Shown piece by piece: positions 32,803 through 41,653 of a stretch of DNA of 64,000 bases; the stretch's first letter is position 1; each line of letters starts with the position of its first letter. This DNA is from Mucilaginibacter sp. KACC 22773 (lineage in GTDB: Bacteria > Bacteroidota > Bacteroidia > Sphingobacteriales > Sphingobacteriaceae). The position numbers and the translations under genes are program-made. The stretch lies in contig NZ_CP117883.1 of the NCBI RefSeq assembly GCF_028736215.1, positions 3,658,001 through 3,722,000 of the forward strand. Direction: 5' to 3'. The notes beneath the pieces are model-generated. The model was not told the DNA's origin, made no database searches, and saw only the letters and a program-made list of their open reading frames with translations.

Positions 32803-34206
32803 CTATTTGTTTATAGCTGCCGCGAAAACTTTTTGCAGTTGATTAAACCCTTTTATGGCGCCGACAGGCAGTTTTTCGCCTTTATCGCCAAACACATACA
32901 TGGCCGGTTTTTTTTCAATAGTTACTTTTGATTCATCAATATTGCCGCTCTTATCTTCAATCGTCTTAATATTGAGGTGGAAGTTTTTGGCAATGAACCT
33001 GTACAACGGAAACCTTTTGGATGGCCCAAAATCGTGACCTTCATTGGGGAGATGTACATTCTCCACCATATTTTCGGCACCATAATAACCATACATTTTT
33101 TTGAGATAAGGAAAATCATGTTCGGGCATATTGGCTGTCCAGTCCTGCCCGTCAGATACCAGCAATTGCGGTTTTGGGGCGGCCATAGCGGCAAGCTCTA
33201 CATTATCGGTTCCGCCTCCGCACTGATGTACGGGCATCCCGCTTTCGCATGGGCAGCCCCCATAAAAATAGGATGAGACGGAAACTACCGGTGCGCTTAA
33301 CTTAATCCTGTCGTCCAGCGCGGTCATTAAAACGGTATGGCTGCCACCGCCGGACCCGCCGCTGATTCCTATTCTTGCAGTGTCCGTTTCTTTTAATGAT
33401 GATACATAATCCAATATCCTGATAGCTCCTAAAATTTGAATGCTTTGCGCAAGGCTGCGGCGATGATCTTCATCCTTAAACTGCAACAGCGATTCGCCCC
33501 AGGCAAAAAGGTCGTAGCTGTAGGCCATAACACCCATGCGGGCCAGTGTGGCACAACGCAACTGGCAATCGGCACGGTAGCGCTGGTGCTCCCAATGCCC
33601 GTCTGGACTTAATATTACCGGGATCCTCCCTTTTATTTTAGATGGTTTATATAACGATCCGTTGATGTATAAACCCGGTAAAATTTCAATAGCTATGTTC
33701 TCTACCGTATAACCATCAAATATTCTTTTTGGGGTGACGATAGGTTTTGAGGCAGGTTTTGCAGGTAAAGGCCATAACCCCAAAGCCTTATATAGTTGTG
33801 GCTTAAGCAAAGCTTTGCGTTGCTCCCAGCTTGCTTTATCATGATACTGCGATGCAATACGATCCAACTCTTTCCAGCCATCAGTAACCGCCCAGCGGTA
33901 ATATTCGTACTCCTTTAGCTTATACCTGCCGGGGCCTTCTTTATTTACCTTCAGATCGAGCGGGGTAAGCACATTAGCCAGCGTGGTATCCACATCTGTC
34001 CGGAAACGCCATTCCGCATAGTTTACCCATTTATCCTGAACCTGGGCATCGGTGTATTTAATCTTTACATGATACCTATCCTGGATCTCATCAAGTACTT
34101 GCTTTAATGATTTTTTGTACAGACCATCCGTGGTTTGCTGGGCGCCGGCTGTATAAAACAGCAGTGTAAAGCAGGCTATAAGTATACCGGTTAATTTTTT
34201 CATCAC
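32803..34206 (-). CDS. STN domain fused to an alpha/beta-hydrolase esterase
   Basis: The 467-residue secreted protein has a signal peptide at 1-22. Residues about 28-100 (KSLKQVLDEIQDRYHVKIKYTD...DTTLANVLTPLDLKVNKEGPGRYKL) look like an STN domain, normally found at the N terminus of TonB receptors and secretins. The rest is an alpha/beta hydrolase with nucleophile Ser in RIGISGGSGGGSHT, a probable acid Asp near LLVSDGQDW, and His in PNEGHDFGPS. The hydrolase resembles acetyl-xylan-esterase-type and pectin-esterase enzymes. I infer removal of methyl or acetyl esters from pectic oligosaccharides. The STN fusion could let it sit on periplasmic or membrane partners. Confidence 0.7.
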   Translation of the reverse strand: MMKKLTGILIACFTLLFYTAGAQQTTDGLYKKSLKQVLDEIQDRYHVKIKYTDAQVQDKWVNYAEWRFRTDVDTTLANVLTPLDLKVNKEGPGRYKLKEYEYYRWAVTDGWKELDRIASQYHDKASWEQRKALLKPQLYKALGLWPLPAKPASKPIVTPKRIFDGYTVENIAIEILPGLYINGSLYKPSKIKGRIPVILSPDGHWEHQRYRADCQLRCATLARMGVMAYSYDLFAWGESLLQFKDEDHRRSLAQSIQILGAIRILDYVSSLKETDTARIGISGGSGGGSHTVLMTALDDRIKLSAPVVSVSSYFYGGCPCESGMPVHQCGGGTDNVELAAMAAPKPQLLVSDGQDWTANMPEHDFPYLKKMYGYYGAENMVENVHLPNEGHDFGPSKRFPLYRFIAKNFHLNIKTIEDKSGNIDESKVTIEKKPAMYVFGDKGEKLPVGAIKGFNQLQKVFAAAINK

Positions 34207-34215
34207 GTTTCTCCT

Positions 34216-35352
34216 TTAAAGATCTTTAGTCTCTCCTGTTGTTGCCACAGGCGCTGTGTACCCATCAACCTTGGGCCACACACCGTCTTTTATTTCTTTT
34301 AGATCTAGCTTTTGGGGATCGATCACCACATGCTTTATTTTTTGCCTGCGCCACGTATAAACCACATGCACCAGTCCATCTGCCGACTGGATCACCGATG
34401 GATAAGAATATTGACTGATAGGTGAATCTTCAAGTATCGCAGCAGCATACCAGTTAACGCCATCTTTTGATACAGCCACGTTTAAAGGCGTACGGGCGCC
34501 TTTTGCCAGTGTTCCCGGCGGTAACACATGATTATAAACCAAAAGCTGCCTGCCGTCCTTTAATGTCACCGCATCGGTGCCTGAGTTGTTGTTGGGCAAA
34601 GTTGTTTTTTCGAGCGGCGACCAGGTTTGCCCCTTATCTTTTGACCAGGCTGTGAGTACCGCCCTGTTCTGGCTGCGGCAAAGTACCTGCAGCCTGCCAT
34701 CTTTATAGATCAGGATACTGGGCTGGATAGCTTTCAGCTCTTTACCGTCACTTACAGGGCCTATCATTGTCCAGGTTTTACCAAAATCATGGCTGGCTTC
34801 AAAATGCACCTGCCAGGCTTTGCCTTCGGTACTTACCGGGCTTAGTAATGTGCCATCCTTCAGCAAAACCGGCTTGTTTTTAATCGGGCCTAAAAAGCCA
34901 TCCGGCAAAGCAGTTTGCGCCGACCAACTGATTCCACCGTCGTCCGAGGTTTTCATATACCCTTTCCACTTGGCGGGGCTGGGGCCTATTTTATAAAATA
35001 AAAGCAGCTTACTACCCGGCACCTGGTAAAGTACAGGGTTCCAGCAGGCATAGCGTAAAGTATCGTTCTGTATGCCGTTGGCCACATTAATGCCTTCAGT
35101 CCATTTGCCCTTAACAAACCTGCTCACCCAGATGCATACATCGGGGTTACGCTCTTTTGTTCCGCCAAACCATGATGCCACCAAACCTTTGGGTGTTTCG
35201 GCAATGGTGGCTGCATGGCATTCGGGATAAGGCGCTTTATCGTAAATAAATTCATCTTTTACAATGCCTTTGCGCCAGGGGTTAGTTTGGGCAAATGTTT
35301 CGCTGGCTATTGTGCAGGCACTTAATATGATCAGCAAGATTTTCTTATACAT
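34216..35352 (-). CDS. BNR-repeat sialidase-fold hydrolase
   Basis: The 378-residue secreted protein has a signal peptide at 1-21. It forms a probable six-bladed propeller with four Asp-box motifs (SDDGGISWS, SHDFGKTWT, SKDKGQTWS, SKDGVNWY). Typical sialidase-superfamily elements are PECHAATIAETPKGLVASWFGGTKE, PSILIYKDGRLQVLCRSQN and SQYSYPSVIQSADGLVHVVYTWRR. Databases would call it an exo-alpha-sialidase, but nothing else here handles sialic acid. In a pectin context the fold could serve to remove Kdo or other acidic or deoxy sugars, or rhamnose. It lies 9 bp from the esterase gene. Substrate unknown. Confidence 0.75.
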   Translation of the reverse strand: MYKKILLIILSACTIASETFAQTNPWRKGIVKDEFIYDKAPYPECHAATIAETPKGLVASWFGGTKERNPDVCIWVSRFVKGKWTEGINVANGIQNDTLRYACWNPVLYQVPGSKLLLFYKIGPSPAKWKGYMKTSDDGGISWSAQTALPDGFLGPIKNKPVLLKDGTLLSPVSTEGKAWQVHFEASHDFGKTWTMIGPVSDGKELKAIQPSILIYKDGRLQVLCRSQNRAVLTAWSKDKGQTWSPLEKTTLPNNNSGTDAVTLKDGRQLLVYNHVLPPGTLAKGARTPLNVAVSKDGVNWYAAAILEDSPISQYSYPSVIQSADGLVHVVYTWRRQKIKHVVIDPQKLDLKEIKDGVWPKVDGYTAPVATTGETKDL

Positions 35353-35363
35353 GGCTATTATAT

Positions 35364-36077
35364 TTATTGAGCTGTTTTCTTTGCAGCATCAGCAGCTTTT
35401 TTAGCTTTAACAGCATCTACATAAGCTTTAAATAACTGGTGCCAGTTACGGCCATTATTGTTGAGGTATTGCTCGTTTTTGGTTTTGTAGATCTCAAAAA
35501 TGGCCGAGATCTGTTTAATATTTTTAAAATCAACCGCCTGCTCGCGGGCCTGCTTTAAATTGGCAAGTATGGTTGCTTCCTCAACCGGTGTCAGATCGGT
35601 AACTATGGCTTTATAACCTGCCAGCGTAAAAGCCACCTTGCCAATGGTATATTTATCCAATATCGCTTCAACCTGTTCTTCATTAAGATCTTTGCGCAGA
35701 CCGGTCATCAGGTTTTCGTGAACAGATTTTGGCAGGGATGAATTGATGATGATCTGCCTGTCCATAGTGCTCAATGGTTTGCCGGTAGCCGGATCAATCC
35801 CGGCAGGTACAGATTCGTACGAGTGGCTATTGTTCCAATCCCGGATAGCTTTCAGGTGCGTAGCCACAACGGTTTTTACCCGTGAAGCTTTCGCAGTATC
35901 ATTCAAGGTAAGAGAGCTTACCCATTCATTTGCTTTTTTATCAATCTCTGCATCAGCTTTAGCCTGTGCTTCTGGTGATGGGACTTGCTTTACCGCTGTT
36001 TGATCCTGCGCTTTACTTAGGGTTGATGTGATGAGCAATGCAGCGAATGCAATACCCGCGATGTTTAATATTTTCAT
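35364..36077 (-). CDS. DUF3826 secreted protein
   Basis: The 237-residue protein begins with the signal peptide MKILNIAGIAFAALLITSTLSKA. The start at 36077 was chosen for this; an earlier in-frame ATG (36119) would overlap GH78. The mature protein is highly charged and helical (KADAEIDKKANEWVSSLTLNDTAKASRVKTVVATHLKAIRDWN, VHENLMTGLRKDLNEEQVEAILDKYTIGKVAFTLAGYKAIV, LKQAREQAVDFKNIKQISAIFEIYKTKNEQYLNNNGRNWHQLFKAY), as in DUF3826. It has a paralogue at 57298-57978, the first gene of the locus. The family recurs in pectin loci of Bacteroidota with no known activity. A periplasmic binding or chaperone role is a guess. Confidence 0.78.
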   Translation of the reverse strand: MKILNIAGIAFAALLITSTLSKAQDQTAVKQVPSPEAQAKADAEIDKKANEWVSSLTLNDTAKASRVKTVVATHLKAIRDWNNSHSYESVPAGIDPATGKPLSTMDRQIIINSSLPKSVHENLMTGLRKDLNEEQVEAILDKYTIGKVAFTLAGYKAIVTDLTPVEEATILANLKQAREQAVDFKNIKQISAIFEIYKTKNEQYLNNNGRNWHQLFKAYVDAVKAKKAADAAKKTAQ

Positions 36078-36102
36078 GTTTATACTCATTTGATAGGTAG
36101 AT

Positions 36103-38847
36103 TTAACTTTTAACTTCAAAATTGTAACTGCCGGATCCTACCCGGAAAATAGCCCGGCCGCCTTCCATTTTTACCAGTTTAATATCTTTTATGGTATCCA
36201 CTGCCTGCCCCGATTCGGTTACAGCCTTGCCGTTACCTGCCGGTATGTATACTAAAGCTTTGCTGTTTGGCGGTACGGTTATATGCCAGGTAAAACGACC
36301 ATTATTGCTTATCCAGCTACTTTTAACTACACCATATGGCGTTTCATATGAAGCATTTACAGTATTCAACTGACTTATTACCGGAGGTATCATCACCATT
36401 TCTTTAAAGCCCGCGTTAACAGTTTTAATACCGGCCAGGTCCTGGTAAAACCATGCCACCAGGTCGCCAAGCAGCATAATGTGGTTATGCGAATTCATGG
36501 CGGGGTTGGCGGTATCGCCGTTCCATAGCTCCCACATGGTGGTGGCGCCATGTTTAACCATGTAGCCCCAGCTCGGGTAATCATCGTTAGATGCTATACG
36601 ATAAGCGAGGTCGGGCCGTCCGTATTCGGTAAGGCCACGCATAAGCCATTGTGTACCTATAACCCCGGTGCTGATGTGGCCGTTTGCATCATTCTCAATC
36701 TTATCAACTATGTTTTTAAAAACCGCTTTGCTGCTTGCTGCGGGGGTAATGCCAAAATATAATGGCAGCAAATTGGCGGTGACGGTATTGTTAGCATATC
36801 GAAAGCTTTTTTTATCAAGATATTTTTGGTTGAAAGCATTGCCTACCTTTAGTTTCAAGACAGCAAAGGCCTGTGCATCGGCAGGTTTATGGAGCAGTTT
36901 GGCAAACTTTTGCATCAATCCCGACAGGTGATAATAATATGCTGTCGCGATGAGCTGCCCGTTGGTATTGCGGGAAGAGTCTTTAGAGTGGATCAATTCC
37001 GGCGATTCGGGTGACACGCACCAGTCGCCATATTTATCTTTGGTCACTATGTAATCCTTCATGTATTTTACACGCATATAATCCATCCATTTTTTCATGG
37101 AGGCATAATGCTTTTCAATGGGCGCCTTATCGGCAAACTGGCGGTAAAGCATATCGGCCACCAGGATGTATGTACCGGGCCAGGTCATGTTATCGCTGTA
37201 ATAATTCCAATAGGCCGGGGCAACATCGGGGATAGCGCCATCCGGCTTTTGCGATTGGGCAATATCATCCAGCCATTTGGCATACAGGTTACCATTGGCA
37301 AATACAAAGCTTTCGCCAAGGGAGCCAACCGCGCGGTCGCCAAGCCAGGGCATCCGCTCGTTACGCTGCGGGCAATCAACCGGCATGCCTTTGTAATTGC
37401 TTAATATACCCCAGTAAGCGTTGTGATAAACCTGGTTAATGAGCGGGTTGGATGTTTCAAAATGCCCGGTTGTAGCCATGGCATCATAAACTACCTCTCC
37501 TTCAAAATCGGCCAATTCGGGCCTGCCGGGATAACCGCTGATCTCTACATACCTGAAACCATGGTATACAAATGCCGGGCGCCAGCTTTCATCTTCGCCG
37601 CCTTTCAGGGTGTAAACATCCGTTACTTTGGCATCGCGCAGGTTGGCTACGTACAGTTCACCATTGGGCTGTAGGGTTTCGGCATAGCGCAGGGTTATTT
37701 TATCGCCGCGTTTGCCTTTTACATGCATTTTTACCCAGCCGGCAAAATTCTGCCCCATATCCATAATCCAGGTGCCGGATTTGAGTTGGTTTATGCTGAT
37801 TGGCTTCACCCTATCCATAACCTTAATGAGTTCATTCACCTGGGCCTCTACCCTGCCTCCGGGCGCTTCCACCAGCCCGGCCTTTAGCCATTTGCTGTCG
37901 TCAAAGCCGGTGTTGTTCCATCCGGACATCTCTTTAGTGGCATCGTATTCTTCGCCATCGTATTCGTTATTGGTGCGGATGGGGCCATCTGCAGTAAACT
38001 TCCAGCTGTTATCGCTCACTATTAATTGCCGGCTACCATCGGTATACTCCACCTCTAACTGCAGCAGCATTTTGGGGAAACCAAATTCCTTAATTTTTTT
38101 TGGTTTGTATTTGGGGCGCATGGTGAAAAACCTGCCATTGCCCAATACCGTTGCCACAGCATTTGCACCTTTTTTTATTGCATTGGTAACGTCAAAAGTG
38201 TTGTACTTAACAGATTGGGTATAATCCGTAGGCGGCCCGGCAAGCACCTGGTCGCCTATGATGCTACCATTTATATAAAGTTCATAATGACCTAACCCAA
38301 TGATATATATGATTGCTTTTTTTACTTCTTGCTTTACATCAAACTGTTTATGGTAGTAACGTGCCGACAGGCGGGAGAATTTAGAAACACTATCCCAGGG
38401 GAAGCCGCCATCATGGCCTATCCAGCGGGCTTTCCAGTCGGTAGTATTTAGCAAACCTTCGCTCCACATGGCGGGTTGGCTCCATTGGCTTTCGCCTTTA
38501 TTGGTCCACACTTTAACTTTCCAGTAACAGGCTGTACGACTAATTAATACCTTACCAGCATAATTAATCATGATAGATTCGCCCGAATTTACTCGATGCG
38601 AATCCCAAAGATCACCCACATTGGCGGCCAGTTTAGCGGGGGTTGATGCAACCAATACCCGGTAAGCAGTTTGATTAATATTACGTCCCTCTCCTGTTAT
38701 CTGCCAGCTTAACCTTGGATGAATAGTTTCAATACCCAGCGGATTGTACAGCATTTCGCAGCGCAGGTTTTGCGTGGCAATACCAGCCAGGCACTTATAC
38801 GATGAGAGTATAAATATCAGCAGGGCGATATGTGTGCGTTTACTCAT
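36103..38847 (-). CDS. GH78 alpha-L-rhamnosidase
   Basis: The 914-residue secreted enzyme has a signal peptide at about 1-21. The domain order is N-terminal beta domains (LRCEMLYNPLGIETIHPRLSWQI; YELYINGSIIGDQVLAGPPTDYTQSVKYNTFDVT), the Bac_rhamnosid region (GWVKMHVKGKRGDKITLRYAETL), the (alpha/alpha)6 barrel with the GH78 motif DCPQRNERMPWLGDRAVG containing the catalytic acid, TMWELWNG and SHNHIMLLGDLVAWFYQDLAGI, then a C-terminal beta domain. It hydrolyses terminal alpha-L-rhamnose. The stop codon of the GH2 gene upstream overlaps its ATG (ATGA), so they are coupled. Together with GH106 it gives the locus two rhamnosidases of different families. Confidence 0.92.
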   Translation of the reverse strand: MSKRTHIALLIFILSSYKCLAGIATQNLRCEMLYNPLGIETIHPRLSWQITGEGRNINQTAYRVLVASTPAKLAANVGDLWDSHRVNSGESIMINYAGKVLISRTACYWKVKVWTNKGESQWSQPAMWSEGLLNTTDWKARWIGHDGGFPWDSVSKFSRLSARYYHKQFDVKQEVKKAIIYIIGLGHYELYINGSIIGDQVLAGPPTDYTQSVKYNTFDVTNAIKKGANAVATVLGNGRFFTMRPKYKPKKIKEFGFPKMLLQLEVEYTDGSRQLIVSDNSWKFTADGPIRTNNEYDGEEYDATKEMSGWNNTGFDDSKWLKAGLVEAPGGRVEAQVNELIKVMDRVKPISINQLKSGTWIMDMGQNFAGWVKMHVKGKRGDKITLRYAETLQPNGELYVANLRDAKVTDVYTLKGGEDESWRPAFVYHGFRYVEISGYPGRPELADFEGEVVYDAMATTGHFETSNPLINQVYHNAYWGILSNYKGMPVDCPQRNERMPWLGDRAVGSLGESFVFANGNLYAKWLDDIAQSQKPDGAIPDVAPAYWNYYSDNMTWPGTYILVADMLYRQFADKAPIEKHYASMKKWMDYMRVKYMKDYIVTKDKYGDWCVSPESPELIHSKDSSRNTNGQLIATAYYYHLSGLMQKFAKLLHKPADAQAFAVLKLKVGNAFNQKYLDKKSFRYANNTVTANLLPLYFGITPAASSKAVFKNIVDKIENDANGHISTGVIGTQWLMRGLTEYGRPDLAYRIASNDDYPSWGYMVKHGATTMWELWNGDTANPAMNSHNHIMLLGDLVAWFYQDLAGIKTVNAGFKEMVMIPPVISQLNTVNASYETPYGVVKSSWISNNGRFTWHITVPPNSKALVYIPAGNGKAVTESGQAVDTIKDIKLVKMEGGRAIFRVGSGSYNFEVKS

Positions 38848-41648
38848 TTGCCCGAAAAATCAAAGTATAACGTTAACGGCAAAGCCATATCTATATCCTT
38901 GTAATAGTCAAAGTATTTGTTGGGGAATCCCTGTGCACCCAATTTATCGGGCTTTTGAGATTTTGTACCAATCGGACTGATGCCATGCATAAAAGATATA
39001 TCACCTGATGGGAACGCAGGCGCCGTGTTGTACACTTTTTTAGGATCACCGGGGGTAAACAGGCGCATAAATACATCGCGGTTATCACAAACAATAGTAA
39101 TTGGGCCGGTATTGGCGTTTAGCCGCATCCAATACAGGTTGGCATAATATCCCTTAAATTCGGGGTACTCAATTTTTGGCTCACCGGTTATGGTATTGTT
39201 ATACTGTTTTTCCCAAACACCCAATGAAGTACCTTTCAGCCGGTTCTTCCAAACACGGTAAGGGCCGCTACCCATGTATTGCACACCTTTAACATCCTTT
39301 TCGGGATAGGAAAAGCTTACGCCAAGCAGGTTACCTTCTTCGCCAATGGGCCAGTATTTTACATCCAGCTTTACCCAACCGGATGGGTACATGGTCCACT
39401 TTAGTTTTGCCATATTGGCTTTGGGTTCAAAAGCTGCTTCAACTATTACGGTATCGCCATCATAATGGTAGCTTAGCTTTTTAAAGCCTGTTTTTTCTCC
39501 ACCTTCGGCCAATACGGGTCCATTGTTAAATGGAATTTCGCCGCGGCTGTTACTTACCTTTTTCAACACACCCGAGTTACGGTTAAACTCCAGTTGAATG
39601 CCATTGCCATTGGCCACTTTGTAAGCCGAATCAGTTTCGGTAACGGTTATTTTATGACTCCCGGGTTTATGTATAATACGCCCAACAAAATCATGGGGCA
39701 TTTTTATGGGAAAACTCCAGGTAAACAATTCTTTTTTGTGCGGATCTACAGCAGTAATATACAACACTTCGTAGTCCTGCCAGTTTTTTGGTAAATCAAA
39801 TTGTAAATTGCCGTATTGACCCGGTGATACATTGGGTGAAGTTATCGGTCCGGTTTGCGAGGTGGCCTGCGGCTGAGGGTGCCGCCATGGATCGTTAAAC
39901 TTAACCAGCTTATAGCTAAAAGTACACTGCATTAAATTGGTATACAAATACCGGTTCTCCAGTCTCAGGTTACCGTTAAATGCAGGGGTAATCTCCCGCG
40001 GCTCCAGGCGCACGGGGCACCAGATTTCCTTGATGGTGTAATAGCTTCCCTCCTTTTCGTGATACGGCCCCACAATGCCATCCGCAGCATGATCACCGTC
40101 CGAATCAAGTTCATTATTTTTATCGGTGCGCACCACATCTTCATCGGCAAAATCCCAGATAAACCCACCGGCCGAGAGCGGCGTATGGTACATCAGTTCC
40201 CAAAAATCGTCCAGGCCCGCACCGGCGCCGCCATCGTAAAGGCCATGCAAAAACTCGGTCGGGAAAGCCACATCGTGCCCGTGTAAATTGGTTCCGGTAC
40301 CATAATCATAGTTGATATAATGCTGCGTATTTGTCCCCCTGAACACAGCCCAGGGATGGATGAGCGGTCGCTTCTGGATATCCAGGTCGTCAAAAAAATG
40401 GTCGAGATCGAAGTTAAAGCCACCCTCATTCCCATTATCCCAGACAACTATCGACGGATGGTTTACATCCTTCGCTATCATTTCCTTCGCCAGCTTAGAA
40501 CCTACTTCCGTATCATAATGACCATGCCAGCCGGTAAGCTCATCCAAAACAAAAAGACCAAGCGAATCGCAGGCATCCAAAAAATGATCATCGGGCGGGT
40601 AATGCGACATGCGCACGGCATTCATGTTCATATCCTTCATGAGCATGATATCATCAATGCTTTGCTTCTTGCTCATGGCCCTGCCGGTTGTGGGCCAGAA
40701 AGAGTGGCGGTTAACGCCCTTAAATTTAATCTTTACGTTATTTACATAAATACCGTCGTGCTGGCGCAACTCCACAGTTCTGAAACCAAACCGCTGCTTT
40801 ACCGAGTGAACAATCTTACCACCCTGATTAAGCGTGAATACCACATTATACAGGTTAGGAAACTCCGGCGACCACGACAGCGGTGATGCGACCCTGGCGG
40901 TGAGATTCACCAGGGTATCGCCGGTATTTACATTCGTTTTGAAAATCGCACCAACTTTTTGACCCTTAAGGTTGTATACCTGCCCGGTTATTGTTCCTGT
41001 TTTAACTGATGATAACTTTATCGCGGCAGTTAGCTTGCCATCGACTTTGGCGTCAATGGCATAATGTTCAATGTGAGCTTTGGGGAAAGCCTCCAGAAAC
41101 ACCGGCCTGAAAATACCACCGAATACCCAAAAATCGCCTTTTCTTTCAGCCGCATTTACGGATGCATTGGCCGATTGCTTGGAAACGGTTACCTCCAGCA
41201 GGTTGGGTTTGCTATAATTAAGTAGGCTGCTGATATCATATTTAAAACGGTAGAACGATCCCTGGTGAATTGCCCCTGCAGATCTGCCATTCAATTTTAC
41301 TTCAGTATCGGTCATGGAGCCATCAAAAACTATATTGATGCTTTTACCCTGCCAAGCAGCCGGAACGTTAAACTCGAATTTATATAAACCTTTTTCCTTC
41401 CCTTTCAGACTATCCTTTGCAAGCCCGTAATTATATTTTCCAAAGCCCTGTAATTCCCAGTTAGAGGGAACGGGAATGGTTGTCCATTTGCCCGAATTGC
41501 GGCCTTCGGTACAAAAAAACTGCCAGTTAACGGTGTGGTCGCTGCCCGTGCCCGATAAGTATACCTTTTGCGTTTCCTGCGCGCGGGCAATTATTCCGCT
41601 TAACAGTAACAGGGTATAGGTACATATTTTAAAACAGGCAAATCTCAT
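38844..41648 (-). CDS. GH2-family glycoside hydrolase (non-LacZ subgroup)
   Basis: The 934-residue secreted protein has a signal peptide at 1-24. The jelly-roll domain has GLYKFEFNVPAAWQGKSINIVFDGSMTDTEVKLNGRSAG. The Ig-like domain is followed by the TIM barrel with RFGFRTVELRQHDGIYVNNVKIKFKGVNRHSFWP, acid/base Glu in VVWDNGNEGGFNFD, a likely nucleophile Glu in AFPTEFLHGLYDGG, and AGGFIWDFADED. The long DNGNEGG variant and the C-terminal GVQYMGSGPYRVWKNRLKG domain separate it from beta-galactosidases. GH2 members in RG-II loci also act on glucuronic or galacturonic acid or arabinose. The family is sure; specificity is not readable. Confidence 0.87.
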   Translation of the reverse strand: MRFACFKICTYTLLLLSGIIARAQETQKVYLSGTGSDHTVNWQFFCTEGRNSGKWTTIPVPSNWELQGFGKYNYGLAKDSLKGKEKGLYKFEFNVPAAWQGKSINIVFDGSMTDTEVKLNGRSAGAIHQGSFYRFKYDISSLLNYSKPNLLEVTVSKQSANASVNAAERKGDFWVFGGIFRPVFLEAFPKAHIEHYAIDAKVDGKLTAAIKLSSVKTGTITGQVYNLKGQKVGAIFKTNVNTGDTLVNLTARVASPLSWSPEFPNLYNVVFTLNQGGKIVHSVKQRFGFRTVELRQHDGIYVNNVKIKFKGVNRHSFWPTTGRAMSKKQSIDDIMLMKDMNMNAVRMSHYPPDDHFLDACDSLGLFVLDELTGWHGHYDTEVGSKLAKEMIAKDVNHPSIVVWDNGNEGGFNFDLDHFFDDLDIQKRPLIHPWAVFRGTNTQHYINYDYGTGTNLHGHDVAFPTEFLHGLYDGGAGAGLDDFWELMYHTPLSAGGFIWDFADEDVVRTDKNNELDSDGDHAADGIVGPYHEKEGSYYTIKEIWCPVRLEPREITPAFNGNLRLENRYLYTNLMQCTFSYKLVKFNDPWRHPQPQATSQTGPITSPNVSPGQYGNLQFDLPKNWQDYEVLYITAVDPHKKELFTWSFPIKMPHDFVGRIIHKPGSHKITVTETDSAYKVANGNGIQLEFNRNSGVLKKVSNSRGEIPFNNGPVLAEGGEKTGFKKLSYHYDGDTVIVEAAFEPKANMAKLKWTMYPSGWVKLDVKYWPIGEEGNLLGVSFSYPEKDVKGVQYMGSGPYRVWKNRLKGTSLGVWEKQYNNTITGEPKIEYPEFKGYYANLYWMRLNANTGPITIVCDNRDVFMRLFTPGDPKKVYNTAPAFPSGDISFMHGISPIGTKSQKPDKLGAQGFPNKYFDYYKDIDMALPLTLYFDFSGK

Positions 41649-41653
41649 GGTAA

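Noticed and set aside
37712..38224. 170-residue open frame antisense to GH78
   Set aside because: Shadow of a certain gene with no independent evidence.
40320..40886. 188-residue open frame antisense to GH2
   Set aside because: It is a mirror frame of a well-supported gene, with no family motifs.
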